From JAJAZB01 sp964244295 (lineage in GTDB: Bacteria > Bacteroidota > Bacteroidia > Cytophagales > Spirosomataceae): a DNA stretch of 64,000 nucleotides. Where the stretch lies: the NCBI GenBank assembly GCA_964244295.1, contig CAXTIG010000021.1:40383-104382 (forward strand), in the 5' to 3' direction. Of this stretch, positions 25,373 to 33,938 are shown in pieces. The position numbers and the translations under genes were made by a program. Each line of letters begins with the position of its first letter. The stretch's first letter is position 1. A model generated the notes under the pieces. The model saw only the letters and a list, made by a program, of their open reading frames with translations, did not search any database and had not been told where the DNA came from.

Positions 25373-27475
25373 TCAATTCAAGCCCTGATACACCAAAAAC
25401 GCCGCCACATACGCCAACGCAGTCATGTACACGAATTGAATGACGGGGTAGCGCCAGCCTTTGGTTTCGCGGTAGGTCACGGCCAGGGTGCTCATGCACT
25501 GCATGGCGAAGGCGTAAAACACGAGCAGTGAAAAGGCCACGGCGAGCGTGAAGCGTGGCCCGCCGGTGTCGGGGTTGATTTCGGTGCGGAGGCGTTCCTT
25601 CACGGTGGTTTGCTGGGCATCGTCCACCTCCGAGCCGAGGCTGTAAATCGTCGCCATCGTGCCCACGAATACCTCGCGGGCGGCGAAGGAAGTGAGCAAG
25701 GCAATCCCAATTTTCCAGTCGTAGCCCAGCGGGCGGATGGCGGGCTCGATGGCTTTGCCAAACTGCCCGGCGTAAGAATTTTCGAGCCGGACGGAAGCCA
25801 CCGCGTTTTCGACGTTGCCAAAGTTCGGTGTCACCGTCGCTTCGCGGCGTACCCGCTCTTCGGCCTGGTCCATCGCGTCGCCGGGGCCGTAGGTAGCCAG
25901 CACCCAGAGCACGATGGAAATGGCGACGATGACCTTACCCGCCTCGAAAGTGAAGGCCTTCACCGCGTTCCAGACGCTCAGCCCGACGTGGTTCCAGCGG
26001 GGTAGCTGGTAGGTGGGCAGTTCCATGATGAAGTAACTGCGCTCGCGGGTTTTGACCAAAAACTTCATGACCCAGGCCGCCCCCAGCGCCGCCACGAAAC
26101 CCAGCAGGTACAGGCTCATCAGCGCCACGCCCTGCCAGCGGTCGGGCACGACGAGCGCGATGAGAATCGTGTAAATCGGCAGCCGCGCCGAACAACTCAT
26201 CAGCGGCGTGACCATGATGGTGATGAGGCGGTCTTTCCAGTTGTTGATGCTACGCGTCGCCATGATGGCGGGCACAGCGCAGGCCACGCCCGAAATGAGC
26301 GGCACCACGCTGCGTCCGTTCAGCCCGAAGCGCCGCAACCCCTTGTCCATCAGCACCATCACGCGGGCCATGTAGCCCGATTCTTCGAGGAGGGCGATGA
26401 ACAAAAACAGGAACGCGATTTGGGGAATGAACACCACCACGCCCCCGATGCCCGCCAGCAGGCCATCGGTGATCAGGTCGGTCAGGCGACTGGCGGGGAG
26501 GGTTTCTTTCAACCAACCCGTCAGCGAGGCCAGACCCCCGTCGATGGCGTCCATCGGGTATTGCGCCAGGGAGAAGATGCTCTGAAAAATCAGGAACAGG
26601 ATGCCGAAGAAAATCAGGTAGCCCCAAAGGGGGTGCAGCATTACCCGGTCGAGGCGGGTGGTGAGGCCGTCTTCAGCGGCGCGGGGGCTGGTTTTCACCG
26701 TCGCGTCCACCAACTGGCCGATGTGCCGGTAGCGTTCGAGGGTTTCGCGGGCCTGGGTTTCGGTGGGTTGGAAGTCGTGTTTTTTGAGCAAGCCGTCCAT
26801 CTTTTGACGATCGGTCTGGCTCAGAAAACGGAGCGTCTGGTACTGCCCGGCGTAGAGCAGGGCCTGGTAGTCGGTTTTTAACCCGAAGGTTTTTTTGACC
26901 TCCTCAAGCAAGGCGGGCGCGAACTCGTGGACGGACAGCGTGGCGCGCTGCGGCTCGAAATGGGCCTTGAGTTCGTGGCTGAGGGCAAATTTCAGGTTGG
27001 CGATGCCCTCGCCGTTGCGGGCGTTGATGGCGACCACGGGCACACCCAATTGTTCGGAAAGCCGGTCGGCGTCCACGTCGAGGCCCTGGGCTTCGGCCAC
27101 GTCCACGAGGTTGAGGGCCAGCACGGTGTGAAATCCCAAATCGGCGATTTGGGTGAACAGCAGCAGGTTACGCTTCAGGTTGGAGGCATCCACCACGACC
27201 ACGATAACCTTCGGATGGTCGCGATTTTCAGGATTTGCCAGCACGTCGAGCACAACCTGCTCATCGAGCGATTTGGGGTAGAGGCTGTAGGTGCCGGGAA
27301 GGTCGAGGATGAGCGCGTCGGTGTCGCGGTCGAGGGCGCAGAGGCCCGTTTTTTTGTCCACCGTCACGCCCGCAAAGTTTCCGGTTTTCTGGCGGAGGCC
27401 CGTCAGTTGATTGAACAGGGAAGTTTTTCCGGAATTGGGGTTGCCAACGAGGGCAATGGTGGGCAGGCTTTTCAT
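25373..27475 (-). CDS. feoB: Ferrous iron transport protein B
   Basis: 700 residues. The N-terminal GTPase domain shows G1 GNPNSGKTS (11-19), G3 DLPGTYSLYP, and G4 in the form NLVD. The membrane part has the two Gate repeats (for example GFVAALGAAWVMKFLVKTRE) and the motif PLISGVACAVPAIMATR with the conserved Cys that may line the pore. It takes up Fe(II) across the inner membrane under GTPase control. feoA lies just upstream with a 75-base spacer that contains an inverted repeat. There is no feoC. Confidence 0.96.
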   Translation of the reverse strand: MKSLPTIALVGNPNSGKTSLFNQLTGLRQKTGNFAGVTVDKKTGLCALDRDTDALILDLPGTYSLYPKSLDEQVVLDVLANPENRDHPKVIVVVVDASNLKRNLLLFTQIADLGFHTVLALNLVDVAEAQGLDVDADRLSEQLGVPVVAINARNGEGIANLKFALSHELKAHFEPQRATLSVHEFAPALLEEVKKTFGLKTDYQALLYAGQYQTLRFLSQTDRQKMDGLLKKHDFQPTETQARETLERYRHIGQLVDATVKTSPRAAEDGLTTRLDRVMLHPLWGYLIFFGILFLIFQSIFSLAQYPMDAIDGGLASLTGWLKETLPASRLTDLITDGLLAGIGGVVVFIPQIAFLFLFIALLEESGYMARVMVLMDKGLRRFGLNGRSVVPLISGVACAVPAIMATRSINNWKDRLITIMVTPLMSCSARLPIYTILIALVVPDRWQGVALMSLYLLGFVAALGAAWVMKFLVKTRERSYFIMELPTYQLPRWNHVGLSVWNAVKAFTFEAGKVIVAISIVLWVLATYGPGDAMDQAEERVRREATVTPNFGNVENAVASVRLENSYAGQFGKAIEPAIRPLGYDWKIGIALLTSFAAREVFVGTMATIYSLGSEVDDAQQTTVKERLRTEINPDTGGPRFTLAVAFSLLVFYAFAMQCMSTLAVTYRETKGWRYPVIQFVYMTALAYVAAFLVYQGLN

Positions 27476-27477
27476 TC

Positions 27478-27549
27478 AGAGTAGAGCGGATAGAGGACAG
27501 AGGATAGCTGTCTCTGGTGGAAAATTCTTTCCTCTATCCTCTCTACTCT
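27478..27549. repeat. Inverted repeat between feoA and feoB
   Basis: Bases 27478-27497 and 27530-27549 pair over 20 bases with one mismatch; the arms are AGAGTAGAG/GGATAGAGG low-complexity units. It fills the feoA-feoB spacer and may reduce readthrough into feoB. Confidence 0.6.
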
Positions 27550-27550
27550 A

Positions 27551-27775
27551 TCAACTAATAACAATCGTCGAGGCTTCGTCGCGGCGAAGCGAAAGGCAAT
27601 AGCCGGAGACTTTAATGCAAATCGGGTCGCCGAAGGGGGCGGCGCAACTCAGGCATACCTCCGTGCCGGGCAGGCAACCCATTTCAAGCAGTTTGAGCGA
27701 CATCTGGGCGTCTTTAAACGAACAAATGATGCCTTTTTCGCCCCTTTTCAAATCGGCTACGCTGCGGGATGCCAT
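27551..27775 (-). CDS. feoA: Ferrous iron transport protein A
   Basis: 74 residues from the ATG at 27775 (an upstream frame adds residues unlike FeoA). It has the SH3-like FeoA fold: SVADLKRGEKGIICSF, LKLLEMGCLPGTEVCL and GDPICIKVSGYCLSLRRDEA. FeoA is a small cytoplasmic helper of FeoB. The gene leads the feoAB unit. Confidence 0.93.
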   Translation of the reverse strand: MASRSVADLKRGEKGIICSFKDAQMSLKLLEMGCLPGTEVCLSCAAPFGDPICIKVSGYCLSLRRDEASTIVIS

Positions 27776-27863
27776 CGGCTTTGGGAGTCTATTTAGATTT
27801 AGTTTAAACCCACGCAAAATTGAGTTGGTTTCAGCAGAGAAAAAAACTTTCGATAAAAAAAGC

Positions 27864-28006
27864 GCAACCCGGACAGCGCCGTTCCACGGTGGGTCAAGAC
27901 CCTGTCAGCAGTTGCGCCTCCCCGGATAACCAAGTATTGGCTACCGACCAGCCCGCAACCGCTGACAGGGTCTTGACCCACCGTGGAACGGCGCTGTCCG
28001 GGTTGC
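27864..28006. repeat. REP-like 143-base palindrome
   Basis: Bases 27864-27909 and 27961-28006 are exact 46-base inverted copies; with one mismatch the pairing extends to 27916/27954, leaving a 37-base loop. The ends read GCAACCCGGACAGCG and CCCTGTCAGC, related to the element at 613-700 (26-base arms, 36-base loop). It occupies most of the 351-base gap between feoA and ccmB, which point apart; nothing else is seen there except the ccmB promoter (TACCTTTG at 28084-28091). Confidence 0.85.
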
Positions 28007-28126
28007 TGACGGGTTGAACGACAGAAAATGCGGCTTCACCGGCTTTCTTCCTCCCAACCCATTCACCCAGCCGCGTTGTGTCGTACCTTTGCGCCGAACT
28101 AGTTTCCGATTGCGGTTGGCGATGAA

Positions 28127-28789
28127 ATGAACGAGTTTAAGGCGCTCTTTGTCAAGGAAGTCCAGCTCGAATGGCGGCAGCGGCACGCCCTCAACGGCAT
28201 GGTGTTGTACCTGGTCAGTACGGTGTTCGTGTGCTACCTGAGTTTCCGGTTGCGGGCGGGCGAGTTGCAGCCCATCACCTGGAACACGCTGTTCTGGATT
28301 ATCTTGCTGTTCACGGCAGTGAGCGCCATCGCGAAGAGTTTCACCCAGGAACGCGCCGGGCGGCTGTTGTACTACTACACGCTGGCGAGCGCCGAAGGCA
28401 TCATCCTCGCGAAACTCGTGTACAACACCCTGCTGATGCTGGGCCTGGCGCTGGCCGGTCTCGGATTTTACGCCTTCGTGATGGGCAACCCCGTCGGCGA
28501 CTGGCCGATGTATTTGCTCAGCGTGGCGCTGGGGGCGTTGGGATTTGCGGGAACGCTCACGATGGTGGCGGGCATCGCGGCGAAAGCCGAAAACGCCCCG
28601 ACGCTGATGGCCGTGCTCAGTTTCCCCGTCATTTTACCCATGCTGCTGATGCTGCTGAAAGTCTCGAAAAACGCGATGGATGGCCTCGACCGCAGCAAAA
28701 GCGGTGACGAAATACTTACCCTGCTAGCACTGAACGCAATTGTGTGGGTGTTGTCGGTGATTTTATTTCCGTATTTGTGGCGGAGCTAA
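28127..28789 (+). CDS. ccmB: Heme exporter CcmB
   Basis: 220 residues with six hydrophobic helices. LFVKEVQLEWRQRHALNGMVLYLV and TQERAGRLLYYYTLASAEGIILAKL are typical of CcmB, the membrane subunit of the CcmAB ABC transporter involved in loading heme onto CcmE. No ccmA is in the window, so its ATPase must be encoded elsewhere or be absent. It is the first gene of the ccm cluster and has a TACCTTTG -7 element 36 bases before its start. Confidence 0.88.
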   Translation: MNEFKALFVKEVQLEWRQRHALNGMVLYLVSTVFVCYLSFRLRAGELQPITWNTLFWIILLFTAVSAIAKSFTQERAGRLLYYYTLASAEGIILAKLVYNTLLMLGLALAGLGFYAFVMGNPVGDWPMYLLSVALGALGFAGTLTMVAGIAAKAENAPTLMAVLSFPVILPMLLMLLKVSKNAMDGLDRSKSGDEILTLLALNAIVWVLSVILFPYLWRS

Positions 28790-28796
28790 ACGTAAT

Positions 28797-28834
28797 GTCG
28801 CTGTCATCCTTCGCAAGCTCAGGATGACAGCGAC
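28797..28834. repeat. GTCGCTGTCATCCT inverted repeat between ccmB and ccmC
   Basis: Perfect 14-base arms (28797-28810, 28821-28834) around a 10-base loop. It belongs to the dispersed TCATCC/GGATGA repeat type also seen at 18398-18502, 38335-38364 and 54704-54788. It overlaps the upstream in-frame Met of ccmC, arguing for the start at 28848. Confidence 0.7.
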
Positions 28835-28847
28835 AAAAAATAAACCG

Positions 28848-29540
28848 ATGAAACTAACTTGGTGGAAAACCCTCTGCATCCTGCTGCTGCTCTTCGTGAG
28901 CGTCGGCGGGATTTTGCTGCCGGTGCCCCGGCTGAATATTCTGAACGAAACCATCCGCAACGTGTACTTCCACGTGCCCGTCTGGTTCGGAATGATGGCG
29001 ATGATGGCACTTTCGGGCTGGTACGCCGTGAAATACCTGCGCACGAACAACGCCGACAACGACCTGCAATCGGTAGAATTTGCCAACACGGGTCTGTTGC
29101 TCGGCCTGCTGGGCTACGTGACGGGCGCGATTTGGGGCAATTATGCCTGGGGTGACCCGCTGCCCAAAGACCCGAAAATCCTCTCGGCGGCGGCAGGAAT
29201 GCTGCTGTACCTGGCCTACTGGCTGCTGCGCGGCTCCTTCCGCGACGAGCAGCAGCGGGCGCGGGTTTCGGCGATTTACAACGTGTTTGCCTTCGCTACG
29301 TTCGTGCCGCTGGTGTTCGTGCTGCCCCGGATGACCGACTCGCTCCACCCCGGCAACGGCGGCAATCCGGCCTTCGGGCGCTACGACATGAACAGCGAAA
29401 TGCGGATGGTGTTTTACCCCGCCTGCGTGGGCATGATTCTGCTCGGCTACTGGATTTCAACGCTGCGCATCCGGTTGCGGCGCGTGGATGCGGCCCTTTT
29501 CGAGCGGGAAGACCAATTGGCCGAACGCAGCCGGTCGTAA
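28848..29540 (+). CDS. ccmC: Cytochrome c biogenesis protein CcmC
   Basis: 230 residues from the ATG at 28848. Six transmembrane helices; the heme-handling segments are present: RNVYFHVPVWFGMM with the first periplasmic His and GAIWGNYAWGDPLPKDPK, the tryptophan-rich motif. CcmC delivers heme to CcmE in the periplasm. Gene order ccmB-ccmC-ccmD-ccmE is normal for the Bacteroidota. Confidence 0.92.
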   Translation: MKLTWWKTLCILLLLFVSVGGILLPVPRLNILNETIRNVYFHVPVWFGMMAMMALSGWYAVKYLRTNNADNDLQSVEFANTGLLLGLLGYVTGAIWGNYAWGDPLPKDPKILSAAAGMLLYLAYWLLRGSFRDEQQRARVSAIYNVFAFATFVPLVFVLPRMTDSLHPGNGGNPAFGRYDMNSEMRMVFYPACVGMILLGYWISTLRIRLRRVDAALFEREDQLAERSRS

Positions 29541-29586
29541 GCAATTTTACTCACACGACGAAGCAGCCTCCAAACGTTTTATTTTC

Positions 29587-29820
29587 ATGAAAAAGGCAGT
29601 TTTTCTCTTTACACTTTTGCTTCTCTCGGCGAACCTCATCGCCCAACACACCGTTGGTTCTGACGTAGAAATGGCCGACGCGATGCGCTCGAACGGCAAG
29701 ATTTACGTGGTCGCGGCGGTGTTTGCCGTCGTGATGATGGGCCTGATTCTCTACCTCGTTGCGCTCGACCGGAAAATTGGACGGTTGGAAAAAGAACTTA
29801 AGTCTGGAAACAGGAGATAA
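29587..29820 (+). CDS. CcmD-like small membrane protein
   Basis: 77 residues from the ATG at 29587: a cleavable-looking signal peptide (ending Leu-Ile-Ala-Gln), a short periplasmic segment, one membrane helix (IYVVAAVFAVVMMGLILYLVAL) and a charged cytoplasmic tail (DRKIGRLEKEL). The position between ccmC and ccmE and the tail sequence fit the Bacteroidota CcmD family, which releases holo-CcmE from CcmABC in other species. Confidence 0.8.
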   Translation: MKKAVFLFTLLLLSANLIAQHTVGSDVEMADAMRSNGKIYVVAAVFAVVMMGLILYLVALDRKIGRLEKELKSGNRR

Positions 29821-29883
29821 GAAACAGGATACACGACAAAGTCAGCCTGAATTCCTGTTTCTTGTCTCTCGCTTCTCACGTCT

Positions 29884-30318
29884 ATGAAAAAAATACACCT
29901 CTTCGGTCTGCTCATCATCGCGGCGGCCGTCACCATCATCCTCAGCACGGCGGGCGACGCCAGCACCTACGTGGATTTCGGCACCGCCGAAGAAATGGCC
30001 CGGAGCGGCGATAACGGCAAGGTACACGTCATCGGCTCTTTGAAAAAAGACGCCGCCGGGCGCGTGGAGGGCCTGGTGTACGACCCGGCCATCGACGCCA
30101 ACCACCTCGAATTTACCCTGGCCGATACACTCGGACAGGCGCGAAAAGTGATTTACAACAACCCCAAACCCGCCGACATGGACAAGTCGGAGAAAATCGT
30201 CATCATCGGGCAAATGCAGGGCGAGGTGTTCAAGTGCGACAAAATCCTGCTCAAGTGCCCCTCGAAATACGAGGCCGAAGCGCCCGAGGTGGCGAGCAAT
30301 CAAGCAAAGAAGGAATAG
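29884..30318 (+). CDS. ccmE: Heme chaperone CcmE, CXXXY type
   Basis: 144 residues. An N-terminal membrane anchor (5-24) and a small OB-fold beta barrel (KVHVIGSLKKD, LEFTLAD, VIIGQMQGEVFKCDKILLKC). The heme-attachment site is CPSKY (Cys 125, Tyr 129) in place of the His-x-x-x-Tyr of classical CcmE. The Cys form is known from archaea and some deltaproteobacteria, where the maturation pathway differs from standard System I and lacks some subunits. A region with modest inverted repeats lies upstream (29813-29883). Confidence 0.93.
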   Translation: MKKIHLFGLLIIAAAVTIILSTAGDASTYVDFGTAEEMARSGDNGKVHVIGSLKKDAAGRVEGLVYDPAIDANHLEFTLADTLGQARKVIYNNPKPADMDKSEKIVIIGQMQGEVFKCDKILLKCPSKYEAEAPEVASNQAKKE

Positions 30319-30341
30319 CCGTTACTTTTAAAACAAATGCC

Positions 30342-30665
30342 ATGAAAAAGGATCGCGCCCTTATTTACGTTAGCCAAAACCTCGATGGATATTCATTTAG
30401 CTTGTCGCCAGATACTCGCAAAAAAGTCCAGGCGTTAGGTGGACGTCCATCCAGAGCGCTCTTTTTAGCCAATGAGGTCAATGATGATTTTATGACGTAT
30501 CACGGCTCATTCCTTCCGGTTGTATTTCCATCACTTGCCGGTTTTAGGGATGACAACGCCGTTGAGCGATTCGATCTGATCGAGTTTATCGATCCGGTGT
30601 CCAATCAAGTATTTTACCGCTGGAGCCAGACGGAAGAGAAGGGTGTAACTCATCAGCCCGCTTAA
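30342..30665 (+). CDS. Unrecognised 107-residue protein in an inserted AT-rich cassette
   Basis: The frame starts ATG at 30342, 21 bases after ccmE ends. The sequence (PDTRKKVQALGGRPSRALF, then a beta-rich half around VERFDLIEFIDP) matches no family I know. No signal or membrane segment. Base composition is clearly more AT-rich than the flanking ccm genes and codon choice is less GC-biased, so it was probably acquired. It is followed after 13 bases by a nuclease-like gene and the two probably work together. Confidence 0.5.
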   Translation: MKKDRALIYVSQNLDGYSFSLSPDTRKKVQALGGRPSRALFLANEVNDDFMTYHGSFLPVVFPSLAGFRDDNAVERFDLIEFIDPVSNQVFYRWSQTEEKGVTHQPA

Positions 30666-30678
30666 CGAGTTTTACCCT

Positions 30679-31155
30679 ATGGCGAGAGGCATTACATCAA
30701 GCTACTTCGGCAAAGCTGCTCATCTTTTCGTGATGAGTGAATTTTTAATACGAGGTTGGAACGTGGCGATTCCGGAAGTCGATCAAGGGGATGACGTTTT
30801 TGTGGTGAAACACGCGGATAGTGCCCTTCGTCGGGTACAAGTAAAGTCTGCCAATGCAGTACGGATGAAGCGCACTTTAAACGTTCAATTTTCGATTGAT
30901 ACTTCGGCAATCTATCGCTCCACTTCTTATGAAATCTATTTTGCACTCGTAATCCGGACTCAAAATGCCTGGAGTCATTTATTCATCATCACGAAAACGG
31001 AATTAGCGACTTTTTTAGGTGAAAAAACGATTAGTGGGAAGAAAGTGAATTTGTCTTTTAGAATTTCTCCCGAACGCATCACTTGCCGAGGTATTGATTT
31101 CAGCCAGTACCTCAATCAGTTCCGCGATTTTCCGGTTGTTGAACGCTTTCACTGA
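30679..31155 (+). CDS. Putative PD-(D/E)XK nuclease-like protein
   Basis: 158 residues. DQGDDVFVV followed by RRVQVKSAN has the Asp...Gln-Val-Lys spacing of DUF4365/HSDR-like endonuclease domains, which cut nucleic acid. An N-terminal helix (YFGKAAHLFVMSEFLIRGWNVAIPEVD) precedes it, as in that fold. The remainder (ALVIRTQNAWSHLFIITKTE) fits the later strands. The domain call rests on the small motif only. Composition is AT-rich and the gene interrupts the ccmE-ccmF order; ccmF starts 10 bases after its stop. Confidence 0.55.
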   Translation: MARGITSSYFGKAAHLFVMSEFLIRGWNVAIPEVDQGDDVFVVKHADSALRRVQVKSANAVRMKRTLNVQFSIDTSAIYRSTSYEIYFALVIRTQNAWSHLFIITKTELATFLGEKTISGKKVNLSFRISPERITCRGIDFSQYLNQFRDFPVVERFH

Positions 31156-31165
31156 TTCACACTCC

Positions 31166-33825
31166 ATGCACCACCCCTTCATCGGCCAACTCGGTCACCT
31201 GAGCATCATCGTCGCCTTCGTGGCGGCGCTGGTGGCCGCGTTTTCGTATTTTCAAGCCTCGCGCAATAGCACCACCGACTGGCAAACCTTTGGGCGCTGG
31301 GCCTTCGGCATCCACGCGGCGGCGGTGCTGACGGTCGTGGTGAGTTTGTACACCATCATCGCCAACCACTGGTTCGAGTACCACTACGCCTGGGATAATT
31401 CCTCGAAGGCCCTGCCCACGCAGTACGTCATTTCCAGTTTCTGGCAAGACCAGGAAGGCAGTTTTCTCCTCTGGATTTTCTGGCAGGCCGTGTTGGGGGT
31501 GATTCTGGTATTTACGTTCCGGCGGAAGAACCTCACCCCCGGCCCCTCTCCTGCTGAGAGGGGTGACTTTGCTCCCCTCTCAGCAGGAGAGGGGCCGGGG
31601 GTGAGGTTAAGTCTCGAAGCCCCGGCAATGGCGATTTTCGCCCTCGTTCAGGCGTTTCTCTGCTCCATGATTCTGGGCGTGATTCTGCCCGGTCTCGACC
31701 TGAAAATTGGCTCTTCGCCTTTCCTCACCCTCCAGGTCGCCAACCCGGAATGGCCCGTCTGGCAGATGAAGCCCGATTTCATCCCCGAAGACGGCAACGG
31801 ACTGAACCCGCTCCTTCAGAATTACTGGATGGTTATCCACCCACCCACCCTGTTTTTGGGCTTTGCGCTCACGCTGGTGCCCTTCGCGTTCTGCATCGCC
31901 GGGCTGTGGCGGGGGCAGTTTCGGGAGTGGATAAAGCCCGCGCTGCCCTGGACCTCGCTCGCGGCGCTCGTGCTCGGCGTGGGAATTCTGATGGGCGCGT
32001 ACTGGGCCTACGAAACGCTCAACTTCGGCGGCTACTGGAACTGGGACCCGGTCGAAAACGCGATTTTCGTGCCCTGGCTGGTGCTCGTGGCCTCCCTGCA
32101 CACGATGCTGATTTACAACAGCAACAAAACCGCCCTCCGCACCTCGATTATCCTGGTCATCGCCATGTTCGTGCTGGTGTTGTACTCCACGTTCCTGACG
32201 CGCAGTGGGATTTTGGGCAACGCCTCCGTCCACTCCTTCACCGATTTGGGCCTGTCAGGGCAATTGCTGCTGTACCTGCTCACGTTCCTGGCCGTGTCAG
32301 TCGGGCTGCTGATCTGGCGTTGGAAAAAGATTCCTTCCGACGAAAAAGAACTTTCGACTTACAGCCGCGAATTCTGGATTTTCTGCGGGGCCACCGTCCT
32401 CTGCCTGGCTGGTTTTCAGGTCGTCACCACCACCTCGATTCCGGTGTACAACGCCATCATCACGGCCTTTGGGGGCAAAGCTTCAATGGCCCTCCCCGCC
32501 GACCAGATTGGGCACTACACCAAGTTTCAGCTTTGGTTTTTCATCGTCATCGCCATACTGACCGGGATTGGGCAGTATTTCTGGTGGGGGAAAATGAAAG
32601 GGCAGTCGTCAGTCGTCAGTCGTCAGTCGTCAGTTAAAAACCAAAAGACCGTCGTTTCGGCGAAGGGATTTTCGGTGAATCTTGGTCCCTGGGAGGCGTT
32701 TTCGGCTCCGCTGGCGATTACGCTGGTGCTGTCGGCGGTGCTCATCACGGTGGGGCGGCTGAAAGAATGGCAGCACATCGCGTTCCTCACGGCGGGCGTG
32801 TTTGCGCTGGTGTCCAATGGCTCGGTACTGATTGGGTTGATTCAGAAAAAAGTAAAACTCTCCGGCGGCTCCGTGGCCCACATCGGCGTGGCACTGATGC
32901 TGCTCGGCATTTTGTTTTCGTCGGGCTATTCCAAAATCATCACCCAGAACAAAAGCGGGCTGATTATTTTCAACAGCAAAGACATTCCCACCCAGGAAAA
33001 TGTGGACAACCAGTTGCTCTGGCTCAACGCCCCGCAGCAACTCGACAAGTTTCTAGTCACGTACCGGGGCCAGCGCATCGAAGTCCGCGATATGCCGGGG
33101 TATTTGCCCAAGTCGTCGGTAGAATTGATTGAAAACGATTTCCACGCGGTGGCGAAAGAAGACCTCGTGGCGAATGGCAAAACCTACCACAAAAAAGGCG
33201 ACACGCTGGAGGTCTACAACGAAAACACCTATTACGAAGTCGAATACCGCGAGCCGAATGGGCGGGTGTTTTCGCTCTTCCCCCGCGTGCAAATCAACCC
33301 GCGCATGGGCAATGCCGCCTCGCCCTCCATCCGCAGCGAGTGGAAGCGCGACGTGTTCACCCAGGTGACCGACGCGCCCATGCCCAACGTGGAGCGGGAG
33401 TGGAGCAAAACCGAAACCTACACCGTAGCCCTCGGCGATACGCTGTTTCTGAACGACTACGTCGCCCTGTTTCGGGGTGTCCAACCCGTGAAGGAAGTGG
33501 ACGGTATCCCGCTCGCTTCCGGCGACGCGGCGGTGCAGGCGATGATTCAGGTTTTGGACAAAAACGGCCGCACCGTGGACGTGACCCCCACCTACGTCAT
33601 CAAAAACCGGATGGTGGGCCGCAAGCCCTTCGTCAGCGACGAACTGGGCCTGCGGGTGCAATTCGCCAGCATCGACCCCAAAACCGAACGATTCACCTTC
33701 CTCGTCAACACCACCCAGCGCGACTACATCGTGATGAAGGCCACCGAAAAGCCCTTCATCAATGTCCTCTGGATTGGCGTCTTCGTGCTCGTGATTGGCT
33801 TTACGATGTCGACGGCGCGGCGGTT
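31166..33825 (+). CDS. ccmF: Heme lyase CcmF, 3' end in the assembly gap
   Basis: At least 886 residues from the ATG at 31166 (MHHPFIGQLGHLSII); an upstream frame runs through the nuclease-like gene. Many membrane helices. The tryptophan-rich heme-handling motif is GGYWNWDPVENA (about residues 289-300) and HPPTLFLGF precedes it. The C-terminal half is periplasmic (for example RGVQPVKEVDGIP). CcmF ligates heme to apocytochrome c. Two repeat insertions are translated in frame: a palindrome at 31529-31608 and CAGTCGT heptamers at 32603-32634. The last codons run into the run of N. Confidence 0.9.
31529..31608. repeat. CTCACCCCCGGCCCCTCTCC palindrome inside ccmF
   Basis: Perfect 35-base inverted arms (31529-31563 and 31574-31608) with a 10-base loop. 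On this strand it is read as NLTPGPSPAERG...PLSAGEGPGVR, the well-known translation of a dispersed bacterial palindrome. It lies in a cytoplasmic or loop segment of CcmF and does not break the frame. Confidence 0.85.
32603..32634. repeat. CAGTCGT heptanucleotide tandem repeat inside ccmF
   Basis: About 4.6 copies of the 7-base unit CAGTCGT, read as QSSVVSRQSS. Since 7 is not a multiple of 3, gain or loss of one unit would shift the ccmF frame. Confidence 0.8.
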
Positions 33826-33925
33826 NNNNNNNNNNNNNNNNNNNNNNNNNNNNNNNNNNNNNNNNNNNNNNNNNNNNNNNNNNNNNNNNNNNNNNNNNNN
33901 NNNNNNNNNNNNNNNNNNNNNNNNN
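33826..33925. other. Assembly gap, 100 N
   Basis: A run of exactly 100 N, the usual placeholder for unknown size. The left contig ends GCGGCGGTT and the right one begins GCGGTTCAG, so a 6-base GCGGTT overlap may mean little or nothing is missing. Confidence 0.95.
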
Positions 33926-33938
33926 GCGGTTCAGACAA

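Noticed and set aside
28824..28847. Earlier ccmC start at 28824
   Set aside because: The Met overlaps a GTCATCC hairpin and adds an 8-residue charged lead; 28848 begins the first membrane helix properly.
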